A DNA stretch of 64,000 bases from Alkalihalophilus marmarensis DSM 21297 (GCF_000474275.2 NZ_ATAE01000067.1:1-64000), one strand, 5' to 3'. Shown: positions 42,827 through 52,898, numbered from the stretch's first letter. Numbers and translations are program-made. The notes: generated from the letters alone by a model not told the origin.

Positions 42827-42992
42827 AGCGGAAGCGACTGTTCTGGCATGCGGTAAAATAAGGGGGAGTGATTCGAAGCCGTTCTTTGGCTTCAATCAAT
42901 GCACCATTTTTACCCGCAGGACAAGGAGCTGCAGCTGGACAATAAGAAAAGCGGATTGATTCATTTAGATAGGAAGAGGCTGGTTTGGCATG
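42827..42992 (+). repeat. Composite intergenic repeat, M1 and partial M2
   Basis: An M1 unit of about 100 bp (CTGGCATGCGGTAAAATAAG to GGACAATAAG) contains the hairpin GAAGCC...GGCTTC, and is followed by a truncated M2 tail (GAAAAGCGGATTGATTCATT then TAGATAGG). Both modules recur in inverted orientation at 53113-53455. No gene is present. Confidence 0.75.
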
Positions 42993-43011
42993 AGGAATAA
43001 TCCACGCACAA

Positions 43012-43038
43012 AAAATCCCCGTCATTGACGGGGATTTT
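43012..43038 (-). terminator. Terminator of the GAF protein gene
   Basis: On the minus strand AATCCCCGTCA pairs with TGACGGGGATT, followed by TTTTTTG. Confidence 0.88.
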
Positions 43039-43039
43039 A

Positions 43040-43408
43040 TTAACTGACAAGACTTTCTTGTCCGATAGCTGAAGCGATGGTTTCTAATGTTGATACATCC
43101 GTCACATCAAATGCTATTGGCTGACGGCTGCGAACGATCATCATTCCTGTTTCTTCTCCTGCTGCATTTTTAATTGGGAATTTTAATTCTCCGTTACATT
43201 CCCATTTTAGGTCGTCTTCTAAGCAGGAAGCGGCTACAAGCTTGTGATTTAAGTTTTCATACATATAGATCCCTACCCAATCGATATATGGAACTTGTTC
43301 AACAAGGCTTTCCACCGTTTTGTTAAAAATCGATTGAAGACTCGCACGCTTGTACACGTGAGCCATGATTTGTAAGGATGCAACATCTGTTGGTATAGAC
43401 ACGAACAA
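43040..43408 (-). CDS. GAF-domain protein
   Basis: The protein of about 122 residues is a single GAF domain: SLQSIFNKTVESLVEQVPYI (20 residues), DWVGIYMYE and SCLEDDLKWECNGELKFPIK (20 residues). It lacks the cysteine pattern of free methionine sulfoxide reductases and probably binds a small ligand. The start is unclear: TTG 43408 has GGAGG 5 nt upstream, GTG 43402 is 11 nt from it, and a GTG at 43420 also has a weak site. Divergent from the rRNA methyltransferase gene. Confidence 0.72.
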   Translation of the reverse strand: MFVSIPTDVASLQIMAHVYKRASLQSIFNKTVESLVEQVPYIDWVGIYMYENLNHKLVAASCLEDDLKWECNGELKFPIKNAAGEETGMMIVRSRQPIAFDVTDVSTLETIASAIGQESLVS

Positions 43409-43537
43409 TCTCTCCTCCACTAAGTGTTTCCTTAACTTATTCTAACAGAGATGAAACGGGAAGCGACCTAGTAAGTTTAGGAAGAATGTACGATACATGC
43501 TATAATAGGAGCCGGAAATGAGGACGGAGTTGATAAA

Positions 43538-44953
43538 ATGAAACAGCCATATAAACGAAATACGAAAGCTCAAGGTGATAGTCAGTCTGTTGAGTTAAAC
43601 GTGGGCCAGAAAATCCCTTTATCCATCAAACGCCTTGGTATTAACGGGGAAGGGGTCGGCTATTTTAAACGTAAGGTTGTCTTTGTACCAGGAGCATTAC
43701 CAGGTGAGGAAATAGTTGGGGAAGTGACAAAGGCAGGTGCTAGGTTCACAGAAGCTAAGATTTCGAAGATCAGAAAGAAGTCTAAGGAACGAATCGAGCC
43801 GCCTTGTCCGATCTATGATCAATGCGGTGGTTGTCAGCTGCAGCATATGGAATATCAGGCTACGCTTGTAAGTAAGCAAGATATTATTAGACAAGCTTTT
43901 GAACGTCATACAAAGCTTAATATGGAGAAGCAGGTTATTCAGCCGACAATTGGAATGGAAGACCCTTGGTACTACCGAAATAAAAGCCAGCTGCAAGTTG
44001 CTAAAAAGGGCGGTCGTGTCATTGCTGGACTTTATGCGATGAATTCCCATAAGGTAATCGATTTATCAGCCTGTATGGTACAGCATAAAGCAACGAATAA
44101 AGTAACGAGAGTAATGAAACAGATATTAGCTGATTTAAACGTCTCTATTTATGATGAGCGTAAGCATAAAGGGCTTATTCGCACAATCGTTACTCGTGTC
44201 GGATTTGAAACAGGCCATGTACAGGTCGTATTAGTGACGAATGAAAAGGAAATACCAAGACAGAATGTATTAATTGAAGAGATTAAGAAGCGCCTTCCTG
44301 AAGTGAATTCGCTTATGCAGAATATTAATGGCAACAAGACGTCGCTTATTTTTGGAGAAGAAACAGTCCACCTAGACGGGGAAGAAGTAATTGAAGAGAA
44401 ACTTGGAGATATTTCATTTGAATTATCAGCAAGAGCGTTCTTTCAATTGAACCCTACCCAAACCGTTAAACTGTATAACGAAGCGAAGCGTGCAGCAAAG
44501 TTAACTGGGACGGAAAAAGTGGTTGACGCGTATTGCGGAGTTGGGACAATCGGCTTATGGCTTGCTGATGGCGCAGAAGAAGTTCGAGGCATGGATGTGA
44601 TTGAAGCTTCTATTATAGATGCAAGAGTGAATGCCGATAAGCATGGTTATGATCATTTTACGTACGAGGTAGGAACGGCTGAAGAATGGCTGCCTAAGTG
44701 GGTGAAAGAAGGATGGAAGCCAGATGTGGTCGTAGTAGACCCACCAAGAACAGGCTGTGACGAGACGTTGCTTCGTACTATTACGGATGTCAAACCAAAA
44801 CGAGTTGTCTATGTATCCTGTAATCCATCGACTCTAGCCAAAGATGTGGAGTACTTAAGAACAAAAGGATATAAGGTAGATAATATTCAGCCAGTCGACA
44901 TGTTCCCATGGACGGCGCAGGTTGAGAGTGTTACGGTGTTAGAGTTGAAATAG
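43538..44953 (+). CDS. 23S rRNA (uracil-5)-methyltransferase, RlmD/RlmCD family
   Basis: The 471-residue enzyme has an N-terminal TRAM RNA-binding domain (about 20-80), a [4Fe-4S] motif with C90, C96, C99 ([16 protein letters not shown]) and a C-terminal SAM-dependent methyltransferase domain with [12 protein letters not shown] and the catalytic cysteine in [13 protein letters not shown]. It makes 5-methyluridine in 23S rRNA. B. subtilis has a RlmCD (YefA) and a paralogue YfjO; the neighbourhood suggests this is the YfjO-type one, but both are possible. Confidence 0.92.
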   Translation: MKQPYKRNTKAQGDSQSVELNVGQKIPLSIKRLGINGEGVGYFKRKVVFVPGALPGEEIVGEVTKAGARFTEAKISKIRKKSKERIEPPCPIYDQCGGCQLQHMEYQATLVSKQDIIRQAFERHTKLNMEKQVIQPTIGMEDPWYYRNKSQLQVAKKGGRVIAGLYAMNSHKVIDLSACMVQHKATNKVTRVMKQILADLNVSIYDERKHKGLIRTIVTRVGFETGHVQVVLVTNEKEIPRQNVLIEEIKKRLPEVNSLMQNINGNKTSLIFGEETVHLDGEEVIEEKLGDISFELSARAFFQLNPTQTVKLYNEAKRAAKLTGTEKVVDAYCGVGTIGLWLADGAEEVRGMDVIEASIIDARVNADKHGYDHFTYEVGTAEEWLPKWVKEGWKPDVVVVDPPRTGCDETLLRTITDVKPKRVVYVSCNPSTLAKDVEYLRTKGYKVDNIQPVDMFPWTAQVESVTVLELK

Positions 44954-45000
44954 CTTGATCATTAATTTTATGGTTTTAGTTAAATATAAAGAATTTTTTG

Positions 45001-45033
45001 TTCCCTCGGATTAATGATTCGGGGGATTTTTTG
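45001..45033 (+). terminator. Terminator after the rRNA methyltransferase gene
   Basis: TCCCTCGGA pairs with TTCGGGGGA and is followed by TTTTTTG. Confidence 0.75.
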
Positions 45034-45227
45034 TGATGGTGATCTTATTAACAAAATGAGTGAGTATCAATTATTTATCAACTGATTCCGGTTGGTAATA
45101 CTTATTTCTTGAAAAGGCTCAGCCTAGAATGTTTGATATGTAAGAGTAATTAGGAACAAAGACATATTATTACCTTCAATACATAAATAGTAATTATGGA
45201 TATTTATAGCATCGGAGGGATTACTAT

Positions 45228-46211
45228 ATGTGTACCGCTATTACTTTACAGTCAACCCAAGGTGAGAACTTCTTTGGAAGAACGATGGACTTTTCCTATC
45301 CAATTGAACCTGGGATGTATGTTATACCTAGAAATTATGAATGGCACAGTCTAGCTACCAATAAACCATTCGCTAACGACTATAGCTTTATTTCTATTGG
45401 CCAGCAAACAGATGGTATGTTAGGTTTTTTCGATGGTGTAAATGAAAAAGGTTTTGCTTGTGCCGTTTTATATTTTGAAGGGTATGCGAATTATGATGTA
45501 CCAACAGTAGAAGACAAAGAGTCGATTGCTTCCCTAGATTTTGTTCATTATATGCTTGGGCGCTGCAGCTCTATAGAGGATATAAAGTCTCTATTAGAAA
45601 GCGTTCATATCGTAGGTATCCCAGACCCTGTTACACAAAAAGCAGCTCCCCTGCATTGGATTGCAACGGATCGCAGTGGTAAATGTGTTGTGATTGAACA
45701 AACGAAAGCAGGCCTGGAGATAATTGATAACCCAATAGGAGTTATGGCGAATAGCCCGGATTTTCACTGGCATATGACCAACCTAAGAAATTACATGGGG
45801 GTTTCAACCACTCAAAAAAAGGAAGCTGAATGGGAAAATGTATTACTAACACCTTTTAGCCAAGGGGCAGGAACGAGACTTCTTCCCGGGGGCTTTACAT
45901 CTCCTGAACGTTTTGTTCGTACGGCATTTCTAAAAACGCATATAGAAGTTCCTGCAAGCCGTTCTGAAGCCGTTATGTCGTGCTTTCATATTATGAACAG
46001 TGTTTATATTCCTAAAGGTATTGTGGTGACTGATAGAGATTCAATTGATTACACAAAATATGTTGCTTTTATCAATACGAAGACATGTGAATATTACTTC
46101 AAAACATATGAAAATAATCAAATGATCACAGCAAGACTCAAAGATTATTCCACAAATGGTGGGCAGCCCATCTTTCTTGGAAGCATTGTAATCCCTCTTA
46201 CCGTTGAATAG
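45228..46211 (+). CDS. Choloylglycine hydrolase family (penicillin V acylase/bile salt hydrolase-like)
   Basis: The 327-residue Ntn hydrolase would use Cys2 (MCTAITLQST) as nucleophile after methionine removal. Conserved neighbours are GRTMDFSY (Arg and Asp), NEKGFACAVLYFEGY and VMANSPDFHWHMTNLRNY (18 residues). The family includes penicillin V acylases, bile salt hydrolases and acyl-homoserine lactone acylases; YxeI is the B. subtilis member. No signal peptide, so it is cytoplasmic. It sits next to an unrelated penicillin G acylase-type gene on the same strand, with a terminator between. Confidence 0.9.
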   Translation: MCTAITLQSTQGENFFGRTMDFSYPIEPGMYVIPRNYEWHSLATNKPFANDYSFISIGQQTDGMLGFFDGVNEKGFACAVLYFEGYANYDVPTVEDKESIASLDFVHYMLGRCSSIEDIKSLLESVHIVGIPDPVTQKAAPLHWIATDRSGKCVVIEQTKAGLEIIDNPIGVMANSPDFHWHMTNLRNYMGVSTTQKKEAEWENVLLTPFSQGAGTRLLPGGFTSPERFVRTAFLKTHIEVPASRSEAVMSCFHIMNSVYIPKGIVVTDRDSIDYTKYVAFINTKTCEYYFKTYENNQMITARLKDYSTNGGQPIFLGSIVIPLTVE

Positions 46212-46280
46212 GGAGATATAATAATAAACAGTGGGCAAAAGGCAATCGCTAAAAATAGGTTGTGTAACAAAATACTAATC

Positions 46281-46320
46281 AATAGCAGCCAGGATCACAT
46301 ATTCCTGGCTGCTATTTTAG
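46281..46320 (+). terminator. Terminator between the two acylase genes
   Basis: AATAGCAGCCAGGA pairs perfectly with TCCTGGCTGCTATT and is followed by TTAG; the T run is short but the stem is strong. Confidence 0.8.
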
Positions 46321-46407
46321 TTTCTGATAAAAAAGTCCTGTTAGGAAAAAGGATTATCGTGTTTTGACTGTGAATAAGTATGTATAAACGAATAAAGGGG
46401 GATTCCA

Positions 46408-48810
46408 TTGGCGATTCAGACGGGGGTAGGGCAACAGACGGTTAAGACGAAGAGAAAATGGCCTAAAATTGTAGGGATTACAGCAGTTGTATTGTTCATT
46501 GTGCTCATTGGGGCGGGAAGCTGGCTATATATGCAGATTGTTAAGCCGCTCCCAACAGTCGAGGGAGAAGTCACTCTCGAAGCTCTTGATGTGCCGGTAT
46601 CTGTATGGCGAGACGAGATGGGGGTTCCTCATATTGAAGCTGAAAATGAGAAGGATCTCTATATTGCTCAAGGATATGTAACAGCTCAAGACAGATTATT
46701 TCAAATGGATTTAAGCCGTAGACAAGCTTCAGGTATGTTAAGTGAAGTTATAGGTGAGGCGGCTCTTGATACGGATAAATTTTTTCGCTCATTTGGCTTA
46801 AGAAGGGCAGCAGAGGCATCAGCAGAATTGTATTCAGATGAAGCGAAAGAGGCGCTTAGCGCCTATGCGATCGGTGTTAATGCATTTATTCGTGAAGCGA
46901 AAGAAAAGGGTACCTTGCCAATTGAGTTCCGAATCTTAGGGTATGAACCGGAGGAATGGACAGAGACAGATTCTTTAACAATCGGAAAATACATGGCGTT
47001 TGATTTAGGGGGACATTGGGAAGGCCAAGCATTTAGATATTATTTAGCGCAAAACTTTTCAGAGGAGGAAGCACTTGAGTTGTTTCCTAGCTATCCTGAG
47101 GACGGGGCGCTTGTCATGGAGGAGTTAAAAGCACATAAGCTTGATTTAACTGACCGTTTTCTCGCAGCTGTCATTCCCGATCCTTTTAACGGGAGTAATA
47201 ACTGGGTTCTAAGCGGAGATAAGACCGAGACGGGGATGCCGATTCTAGCGGATGATCCACATTTAGGATTAGCGACACCAGCCATTTGGTATGAAACTCA
47301 TCTGCAGTCACCTGAACAAAATGTGACTGGCGTTATTTTTGCAGGGGTTCCAGGCATTATTTTAGGACATAACGAAAACATTGCTTGGGGCGTGACAAAC
47401 GTAGGTCCTGATGTGCAGGATCTTTATATCGAAAGAAGACATGCTGAAGACGCTTACTTATTTGAGTATATCGGAGAGTGGGAGAAAGCAACGGTATATG
47501 ATGAGCTGATTAAAGTAAAAGACGCGGAAGATGTTCATTATGAAGTCGTTGAAACAAGACATGGCCCGATCATTTCAGAATTCGCCTATGATGACGATGA
47601 TGAATATGCCCTTGCCCTGAGATGGACAGCACATCTTCCTTCACCTGAATTAGAAGCTGTGTTGAAGTTTAATAAAGCAACTGATTGGGACAGCTTTAGC
47701 GAGGCACTTGAATCCTTTCATACACCGGCACAAAATTTTGTCTTTGCAGATGTCAACGGAACGATTGCTTATCGTGCAAACGGCTTAATTCCTATCCGCT
47801 CTAAAGGAGACAGCTTAACTCCTGTGCCTGGCTGGACTGGGGAATACGAATGGGAAGGCTTTATCCCATGGGAGGAGCTGCCGACTGTGGTCAATCCTGA
47901 ACAAGGGTTTATTGCAACGGCCAACAATAAGATTGTGAATGATGATTACCCATATCATATCACTCACACATGGGCTCAGCCGTTTAGACAGCAGCGGATT
48001 TATGATGTACTTGGAAGCGGAGATACATTTACGACAGAAGATATGAAACAGCTGCAGAATGATATTCATAATTTACAAGCAGAAGAAATGCTCCCAATAT
48101 TATTAAATAGTGTAGAAGATTCTGCAGAGTTAAGGGATGAAGATCAACAGGCGTTAAAACTTCTTCGCGAGTGGGATTTTAAAGATCATAAAGATTTAGG
48201 GGCGCCGCTTATTTTTCATTTATGGATGCAGCAAGTTTCTGATGAGCTCTTTAAAGATCGAATTAATGAATCAATGATGGAGCTTTTTGATAACCGTGCT
48301 GGTGCAGTAGATGAATTAATCAGGCGAGCAGACCGCGGAGAGAGAAGTGAATGGATCGAAGCACAAGGAGGAATTGATCAGTTGTTGTTGACATCCTTAC
48401 AAGAGACGACTGACCGAATCGTTCGGCTGCAAGGAAGTGATGCAAATGAATGGAATTGGGGAGAGTTTCATTCAGTCGCATTTGCTCATCCGCTCTCTAG
48501 TGTAGCTCCTCTTCATCTACTATTTAACAGCGAGCCGACGCCAATGAGCGGAAGTCGTGTCACGGTGATGGCGGCGAGTTGGAATGCTGACACGGGAAAT
48601 GTTACAAATGGTGCAGGCTGGAGAGGGGTCATGGATCTTTCAGATTTATCTAGAAGTGAGCATGTAGTAGGCCCTGGTCAATCAGGTCATGTTAGAAGCC
48701 CTTGGTACCACAACCAAATAAAAGATTGGACACAAGCAGGCTATCATAAAACATTGCTCAACCCTGAAGAATACCAAACAAAAAGTAAGCATTTGATGCT
48801 GACACCATAG
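46408..48810 (+). CDS. Penicillin acylase family protein (penicillin G/AHL acylase type)
   Basis: The 800-residue precursor has an N-terminal membrane anchor (about 20-45) and the alpha, spacer and beta layout of penicillin amidases. The beta-chain nucleophile is S263 in DPFNGSNNWVLSGDK; HIEAENEKDLYIAQGYVTAQ (20 residues) followed by DRLFQMD is the alpha-chain signature. The TTG start has AAAGGGG 9 nt upstream. Family members hydrolyse penicillin G, cephalosporins, acyl-homoserine lactones or related amides; substrate unknown. The anchor places the enzyme outside the cytoplasmic membrane. Confidence 0.9.
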   Translation: MAIQTGVGQQTVKTKRKWPKIVGITAVVLFIVLIGAGSWLYMQIVKPLPTVEGEVTLEALDVPVSVWRDEMGVPHIEAENEKDLYIAQGYVTAQDRLFQMDLSRRQASGMLSEVIGEAALDTDKFFRSFGLRRAAEASAELYSDEAKEALSAYAIGVNAFIREAKEKGTLPIEFRILGYEPEEWTETDSLTIGKYMAFDLGGHWEGQAFRYYLAQNFSEEEALELFPSYPEDGALVMEELKAHKLDLTDRFLAAVIPDPFNGSNNWVLSGDKTETGMPILADDPHLGLATPAIWYETHLQSPEQNVTGVIFAGVPGIILGHNENIAWGVTNVGPDVQDLYIERRHAEDAYLFEYIGEWEKATVYDELIKVKDAEDVHYEVVETRHGPIISEFAYDDDDEYALALRWTAHLPSPELEAVLKFNKATDWDSFSEALESFHTPAQNFVFADVNGTIAYRANGLIPIRSKGDSLTPVPGWTGEYEWEGFIPWEELPTVVNPEQGFIATANNKIVNDDYPYHITHTWAQPFRQQRIYDVLGSGDTFTTEDMKQLQNDIHNLQAEEMLPILLNSVEDSAELRDEDQQALKLLREWDFKDHKDLGAPLIFHLWMQQVSDELFKDRINESMMELFDNRAGAVDELIRRADRGERSEWIEAQGGIDQLLLTSLQETTDRIVRLQGSDANEWNWGEFHSVAFAHPLSSVAPLHLLFNSEPTPMSGSRVTVMAASWNADTGNVTNGAGWRGVMDLSDLSRSEHVVGPGQSGHVRSPWYHNQIKDWTQAGYHKTLLNPEEYQTKSKHLMLTP

Positions 48811-48816
48811 CAAAAA

Positions 48817-48857
48817 AATCCTCTATGCTGCATAAGGCATAGAGGATTTTTATTAGT
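48817..48857. terminator. Bidirectional terminator
   Basis: AAATCCTCTATGC pairs with GCATAGAGGATTT, with A and T runs on both sides, for the acylase and the convergent small gene. Confidence 0.9.
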
Positions 48858-49120
48858 TAAGCATCTGCTTGAATCACATTTTGCTGTTTGTTTAACTCTT
48901 CAGCCTGTCTGTAAGCATCGACCATACCCCAAATCCACATAATAGGATAAGTGATAAAACCGATAACAACAAAAAAAAGCAGCGCATTAATAAATTGAAT
49001 AAACATAAATAAGAGCCCTTTACCGATTTGTCCATTGTAGATTTGCCCAAGTCCACACCAGAGTGCGCTTAATACAGCCGCCAGTCCAGCGTTTTTAAGA
49101 GGTTGAACAGGTTGTGACAT
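48857..49120 (-). CDS. Small TM2-like membrane protein
   Basis: The 87-residue protein has two hydrophobic hairpin segments: LAAVLSALWCGLGQIYNGQI (20 residues) and LFFVVIGFITYPIMWIW, followed by DAYRQAEELNKQ. The G-x-Y-N-G-x...W-x-D-x-Y pattern is that of TM2-domain/DUF proteins. Function unknown. ATG 49120 has GAGGCGAT upstream. Confidence 0.75.
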   Translation of the reverse strand: MSQPVQPLKNAGLAAVLSALWCGLGQIYNGQIGKGLLFMFIQFINALLFFVVIGFITYPIMWIWGMVDAYRQAEELNKQQNVIQADA

Positions 49121-49288
49121 CTTATCGCCTCATTTCTAAGTTGAATAGATTTTTTGAAAAGGCACTACATCATTATGTATGACACGAAGCGGATGGATAT
49201 TCATGCTTGTGGTGTACAGAGGAGAATCATTTTCTAAGTAGGGTAAACACGATATAATGAGGCAATATAAGAAATGGAGGTGTTAGTA

Positions 49289-50191
49289 ATGGAGCGTATC
49301 CAACTAACAGAAGACCTGTCATTTTCCCGTTTTGTACATGGGTTATGGCGTTTATCAGATTGGAATATTACAAAACAAGAGGCTATCTCTTTAATCAACG
49401 AAGTGTTAGAAACGGGCATTACAACGTTTGACCATGCTGATATTTATGGGAGCTACACATGTGAGGAACGTTTTGGAGAAGCTTTAGCTCTCATGCCATC
49501 AATCCGCGAGAAAATGGAGATTGTTACAAAATGCGGTATTGTACTGGAGTCTGAAAATCGTCCAGAGCATCGTTCCCACCATTATAATACGTCAAAAAAA
49601 CATATTATTCAGTCGGCAGAAAGATCGCTGGCCAATTTGCATACGGACTATATTGATGTCTTACTTATTCATCGTCCTGACCCAATGATGGACCCTAGTG
49701 AAGTTGCTGAGGCATTCTCTCAGTTAAAGAAAGAAGGGAAAGTAAGAGCATTTGGAGTCTCTAACTTCAAGGAACATCAGTTGTCGATGCTGCAATCATA
49801 TCTAGATGAAAAGCTGGTAACAAATCAAATCGAAGTTTCTCCTTATGAACTTGAAAATATTCATGATGGGACACTGAATGTTTGTCTGCGTGAGCGCATA
49901 GCTCCTATGGCTTGGTCACCTCTTGCAGGAGGGAAGCTATTTACAGGAGAAGATGATAAGAGTATTAGACTGCGAGAATCATTAACAAAGATCCAACACG
50001 AGACAGGGGCAGCCTCTATGGATCAAGTCGCTTATGCATGGCTGTTGAAGCACCCAGCAAAGATCATGCCGATCATTGGATCAGGAAATATCGAACGGAT
50101 TCAAGGGGCAGCTGCATCGGCAGAGATTGAACTGACCTTAGATCAATGGTTTGAGATTTTGCATAGTTCGATGGGACACGAAGTACCTTAA
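49289..50191 (+). CDS. Aldo/keto reductase, YdhF-like
   Basis: The 300-residue NAD(P)H-dependent oxidoreductase has the catalytic Asp-Tyr pair in FDHADIYGSYTCEERFGEAL (20 residues), the lysine in VTKCGI, the histidine in LLIHRPDP, and SNFKEHQL and PIIGSGN in the cofactor site. It resembles E. coli YdhF and its Bacillus relatives. Substrate unknown. ATG 49289 has GGAGGTG 6 nt upstream, which excludes the longer frame from 49274. Confidence 0.88.
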   Translation: MERIQLTEDLSFSRFVHGLWRLSDWNITKQEAISLINEVLETGITTFDHADIYGSYTCEERFGEALALMPSIREKMEIVTKCGIVLESENRPEHRSHHYNTSKKHIIQSAERSLANLHTDYIDVLLIHRPDPMMDPSEVAEAFSQLKKEGKVRAFGVSNFKEHQLSMLQSYLDEKLVTNQIEVSPYELENIHDGTLNVCLRERIAPMAWSPLAGGKLFTGEDDKSIRLRESLTKIQHETGAASMDQVAYAWLLKHPAKIMPIIGSGNIERIQGAAASAEIELTLDQWFEILHSSMGHEVP

Positions 50192-50230
50192 GTTTTCGTC
50201 TGTTAAACTAAGAATGCGTCACTGCAAAAA

Positions 50231-50267
50231 AAAGGGATCAGTCCGAATAAGAGACTGATCCTTCTTT
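50231..50267. terminator. Bidirectional terminator
   Basis: GGGATCAGTC pairs with GACTGATCC between convergent genes. A lone array-like unit (AATGCGTCACTGC) precedes it at 50212-50224. Confidence 0.85.
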
Positions 50268-50268
50268 A

Positions 50269-51024
50269 TTATAGATAATCCTGAACCGCTACTACTTCTC
50301 CATTAGGAAAAGAATCAGTCTCTAACAGCTGAACGACCACTTCAGCCACCTGTTTCGGAGGAAGGAGTTTTCCTTCTTCTTTATAGTTCTGGAATGTTTC
50401 AACGTTAATAAAATCTTCTTTTGCTGAAGAACGGATTTCTGCTTGCATGTCGGTGTCCATAATTCCTGGATAGAACGAAAGCACTTTGACTGGATGCTCT
50501 GTCTTTTCCTGATCAAGCGCTGCCCCTTGACTAAATAAGTCTAACCCAGCCTTAGAACTTCCATAGCTGCTCCATCCATAGATAGGTCGCTTAGCTGCCC
50601 CTGATGACACATTAATCACTCGTTTTTCACATTGAAGTGATGCAGTCATCTTGCAAAACGATGAAATCATCAGCATCGGCGCTACTAAATTTACATGCTG
50701 GCTTTTAATGATCTCTTCAGCATCACATCTTTCTATTGGCTTGATAGGAGCAACAATGCCAGCGTTGTTAACAAGATGGATGCTCTTAGCACTCTTTTTA
50801 TCGATACGATTAAATACTTCGTCCATTAAATTTTCCATTTTTTCTATATTCACAAGATCAAATTGAATAGGTGTGAACTTTCCGCCTCTATCTTCAACTA
50901 ATGCTTGAAGCTCTTGATTCTCTCCTCGTGCAATACTAATAATATGAGTACCTTCTTTGGCAAATGATTTCACAATCTCTTCTCCTAAACCTCTTGTCCC
51001 GCCTGTGATAATTAAGTAATTCAT
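50269..51024 (-). CDS. Short-chain dehydrogenase, benzil reductase/YueD-like
   Basis: The 251-residue SDR has the cofactor loop ITGGTRGLGEEI, NNAG in LVNNAGIV, the catalytic serine in INVSSGAAKR and YxxxK in SSYGSSKAGL. The sequence pattern matches YueD/(S)-benzoin-forming benzil reductases of Bacillus, which reduce one keto group of diketones with NADPH. The physiological substrate is unknown. GGAGGAGAGGG lies upstream of the ATG at 51024. Confidence 0.85.
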   Translation of the reverse strand: MNYLIITGGTRGLGEEIVKSFAKEGTHIISIARGENQELQALVEDRGGKFTPIQFDLVNIEKMENLMDEVFNRIDKKSAKSIHLVNNAGIVAPIKPIERCDAEEIIKSQHVNLVAPMLMISSFCKMTASLQCEKRVINVSSGAAKRPIYGWSSYGSSKAGLDLFSQGAALDQEKTEHPVKVLSFYPGIMDTDMQAEIRSSAKEDFINVETFQNYKEEGKLLPPKQVAEVVVQLLETDSFPNGEVVAVQDYL

Positions 51025-51196
51025 TTCTACCCTCTCCTCCGTTAATCTTTCATTTAATCTTTCATTATTTTACCATAAGGCTTGCAGGTAGTTAAAAAGG
51101 ATACATAGGAAAGATTGAATAGTTGTGATATTCTGACATAAGACATGTGAAAAGCTAATGTAGATTGACATGCAAGGTTTGAAATGAGGTGGTGCA

Positions 51197-52861
51197 ATGA
51201 ATCGGGATATAAGAGGCAGTGGGAATATGAAAGGTAATTGGAATTCAAAAGAGAAGCTCATTCATTTACTTGGAGAGCTGACTGAAGTAGAAAGTGTCGT
51301 GGGAACGTCTAAAGAAGTAGAAATGGGAGAGAAGATAGAAGAGCTTGTTGGACAGATTGAATACTTCAAAGCACATCCAGAGGCCGTTTGCAGAATTCCT
51401 ATTAAGGATGACCATTGGAATCGTTTTAGTGTAACAGCAGTTTATGAAGGCAATCCAGATGATTCGTCGGCTTACGTTCTATTAAGTCATTTTGATGTGG
51501 TAGGGGTGGATGATTTCGGTCAATATAAAGATCTAGCCTTTGACCACCACAGATATACGAAACAATTAGAGCAGCTTGAAGATCTCTCAGAAGATGCAGC
51601 AGCAGACTTAGCAACTGGAGAATGGCTTTTTGGACGTGGAGTAATGGATATGAAAGCCGGTCTAGCAGTCCAGCTGGCCGTAATGAGTGATGCGATTGAG
51701 AATCGGAAACCAATCAATCTTATTTTGCTTGCAACCCCAGATGAAGAAAGAAACTCAGAAGGAATGCTTGCGGCTGTTGAGTGGTTAGCTGAGTTGAAGC
51801 AAACAAAAGGATATGATCAAATGGTCGGGATTTGTTCAGAGCCTAGCTTCACAAGCTTTCCTGGAGATCAATCTAAATATGTCTATACTGGCTCAGTTGG
51901 TAAAATGCTGCCGCTTGTTTGTGCGGTTGGACTTGAGACGCATGTTGGTGAACCGCTTGCCGGAGTGAATGCATCTTGGATGATCTCAGAGGTAGTTTCT
52001 GAGATGGAGTTATCTGACCGTTTTTATGAACAAAGCGGGGAGGAGATCGTTCCCCCGCCAACGGTGCTGCGTCTTGCTGATTTGAAGTATGAGTACAATG
52101 TGCAAACTCCTACATTTGCTTATGCAACATTTAATATTTTGACCTATACGAAAACCGTACAGGATGTATTAGATGAAGTAAACGAGGTTGTATCTGATTC
52201 TGCTACTAAAATTAATCAAAGACTAAGCGACCGTTATCAAACGTATAAAGTGAAGCGTCAGCACCCTGCTGTTTCTGTTTATACGTACGGAGAACTTAAA
52301 GAGAGAGGAACGGCTTTATACGGTGAATCTTTTACAGCTCAATTAGAGAGCATTTCAAAGCGTGTATATCAAAATGGGGGAGATACACGAGATGTCACCA
52401 TTGCCCTTGCAAAAGAAGTTGGAGACTATTTTGTTGACCTTGCGCCTTTCTATCTAGTGATGCTCGCGCCGCCATTTTATCCTTCGGTAAGACTAGAAGA
52501 GAAAAATGCGGATGAAGCAGCATTGCTTCATGAGGTAGGAGAGCTGCAAAAGTGGACCGAAGAAACATTTGGAGAGAACATTAGCAGAATGCATTATTTC
52601 CCGGGCCTGTCTGATGTTAGCTATGGGAAAATGGATAAGGACTTAAAAGTTAAACAAACCCTTGAGCGAGAAATGCCTGCCTTATCAAATGGATATGACT
52701 TGCCAATCACCGCCATACAGAGTTTACAAATGGCTACTGTGAATATTGGACCATATGGAAAAGATGCACATAAACGTACAGAGCGGCTGCATCTGCCATT
52801 TTTTACAGATGTCACACCGTGCATGTTAATGAAGTTTATTGATCAGATGATAAAGAAGTAA
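51197..52861 (+). CDS. M20 family peptidase/deacylase, RocB-like
   Basis: The 554-residue protein is a long M20 metalloenzyme of the RocB type. Metal ligand regions are LLSHFDVV, GRGVMDMKAGLA and TPDEERNSEG. In B. subtilis RocB belongs to the arginine degradation operon, but its reaction is not known and no arginine gene lies here. GAGGTGG lies 5 nt before the ATG at 51197; an ATG at 51227 is possible. Its 3' region is array E. Confidence 0.85.
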   Translation: MNRDIRGSGNMKGNWNSKEKLIHLLGELTEVESVVGTSKEVEMGEKIEELVGQIEYFKAHPEAVCRIPIKDDHWNRFSVTAVYEGNPDDSSAYVLLSHFDVVGVDDFGQYKDLAFDHHRYTKQLEQLEDLSEDAAADLATGEWLFGRGVMDMKAGLAVQLAVMSDAIENRKPINLILLATPDEERNSEGMLAAVEWLAELKQTKGYDQMVGICSEPSFTSFPGDQSKYVYTGSVGKMLPLVCAVGLETHVGEPLAGVNASWMISEVVSEMELSDRFYEQSGEEIVPPPTVLRLADLKYEYNVQTPTFAYATFNILTYTKTVQDVLDEVNEVVSDSATKINQRLSDRYQTYKVKRQHPAVSVYTYGELKERGTALYGESFTAQLESISKRVYQNGGDTRDVTIALAKEVGDYFVDLAPFYLVMLAPPFYPSVRLEEKNADEAALLHEVGELQKWTEETFGENISRMHYFPGLSDVSYGKMDKDLKVKQTLEREMPALSNGYDLPITAIQSLQMATVNIGPYGKDAHKRTERLHLPFFTDVTPCMLMKFIDQMIKK

Positions 52862-52898
52862 GAAGAGAGAGCGATCAGCTGGACATTAGGCTGCAATT

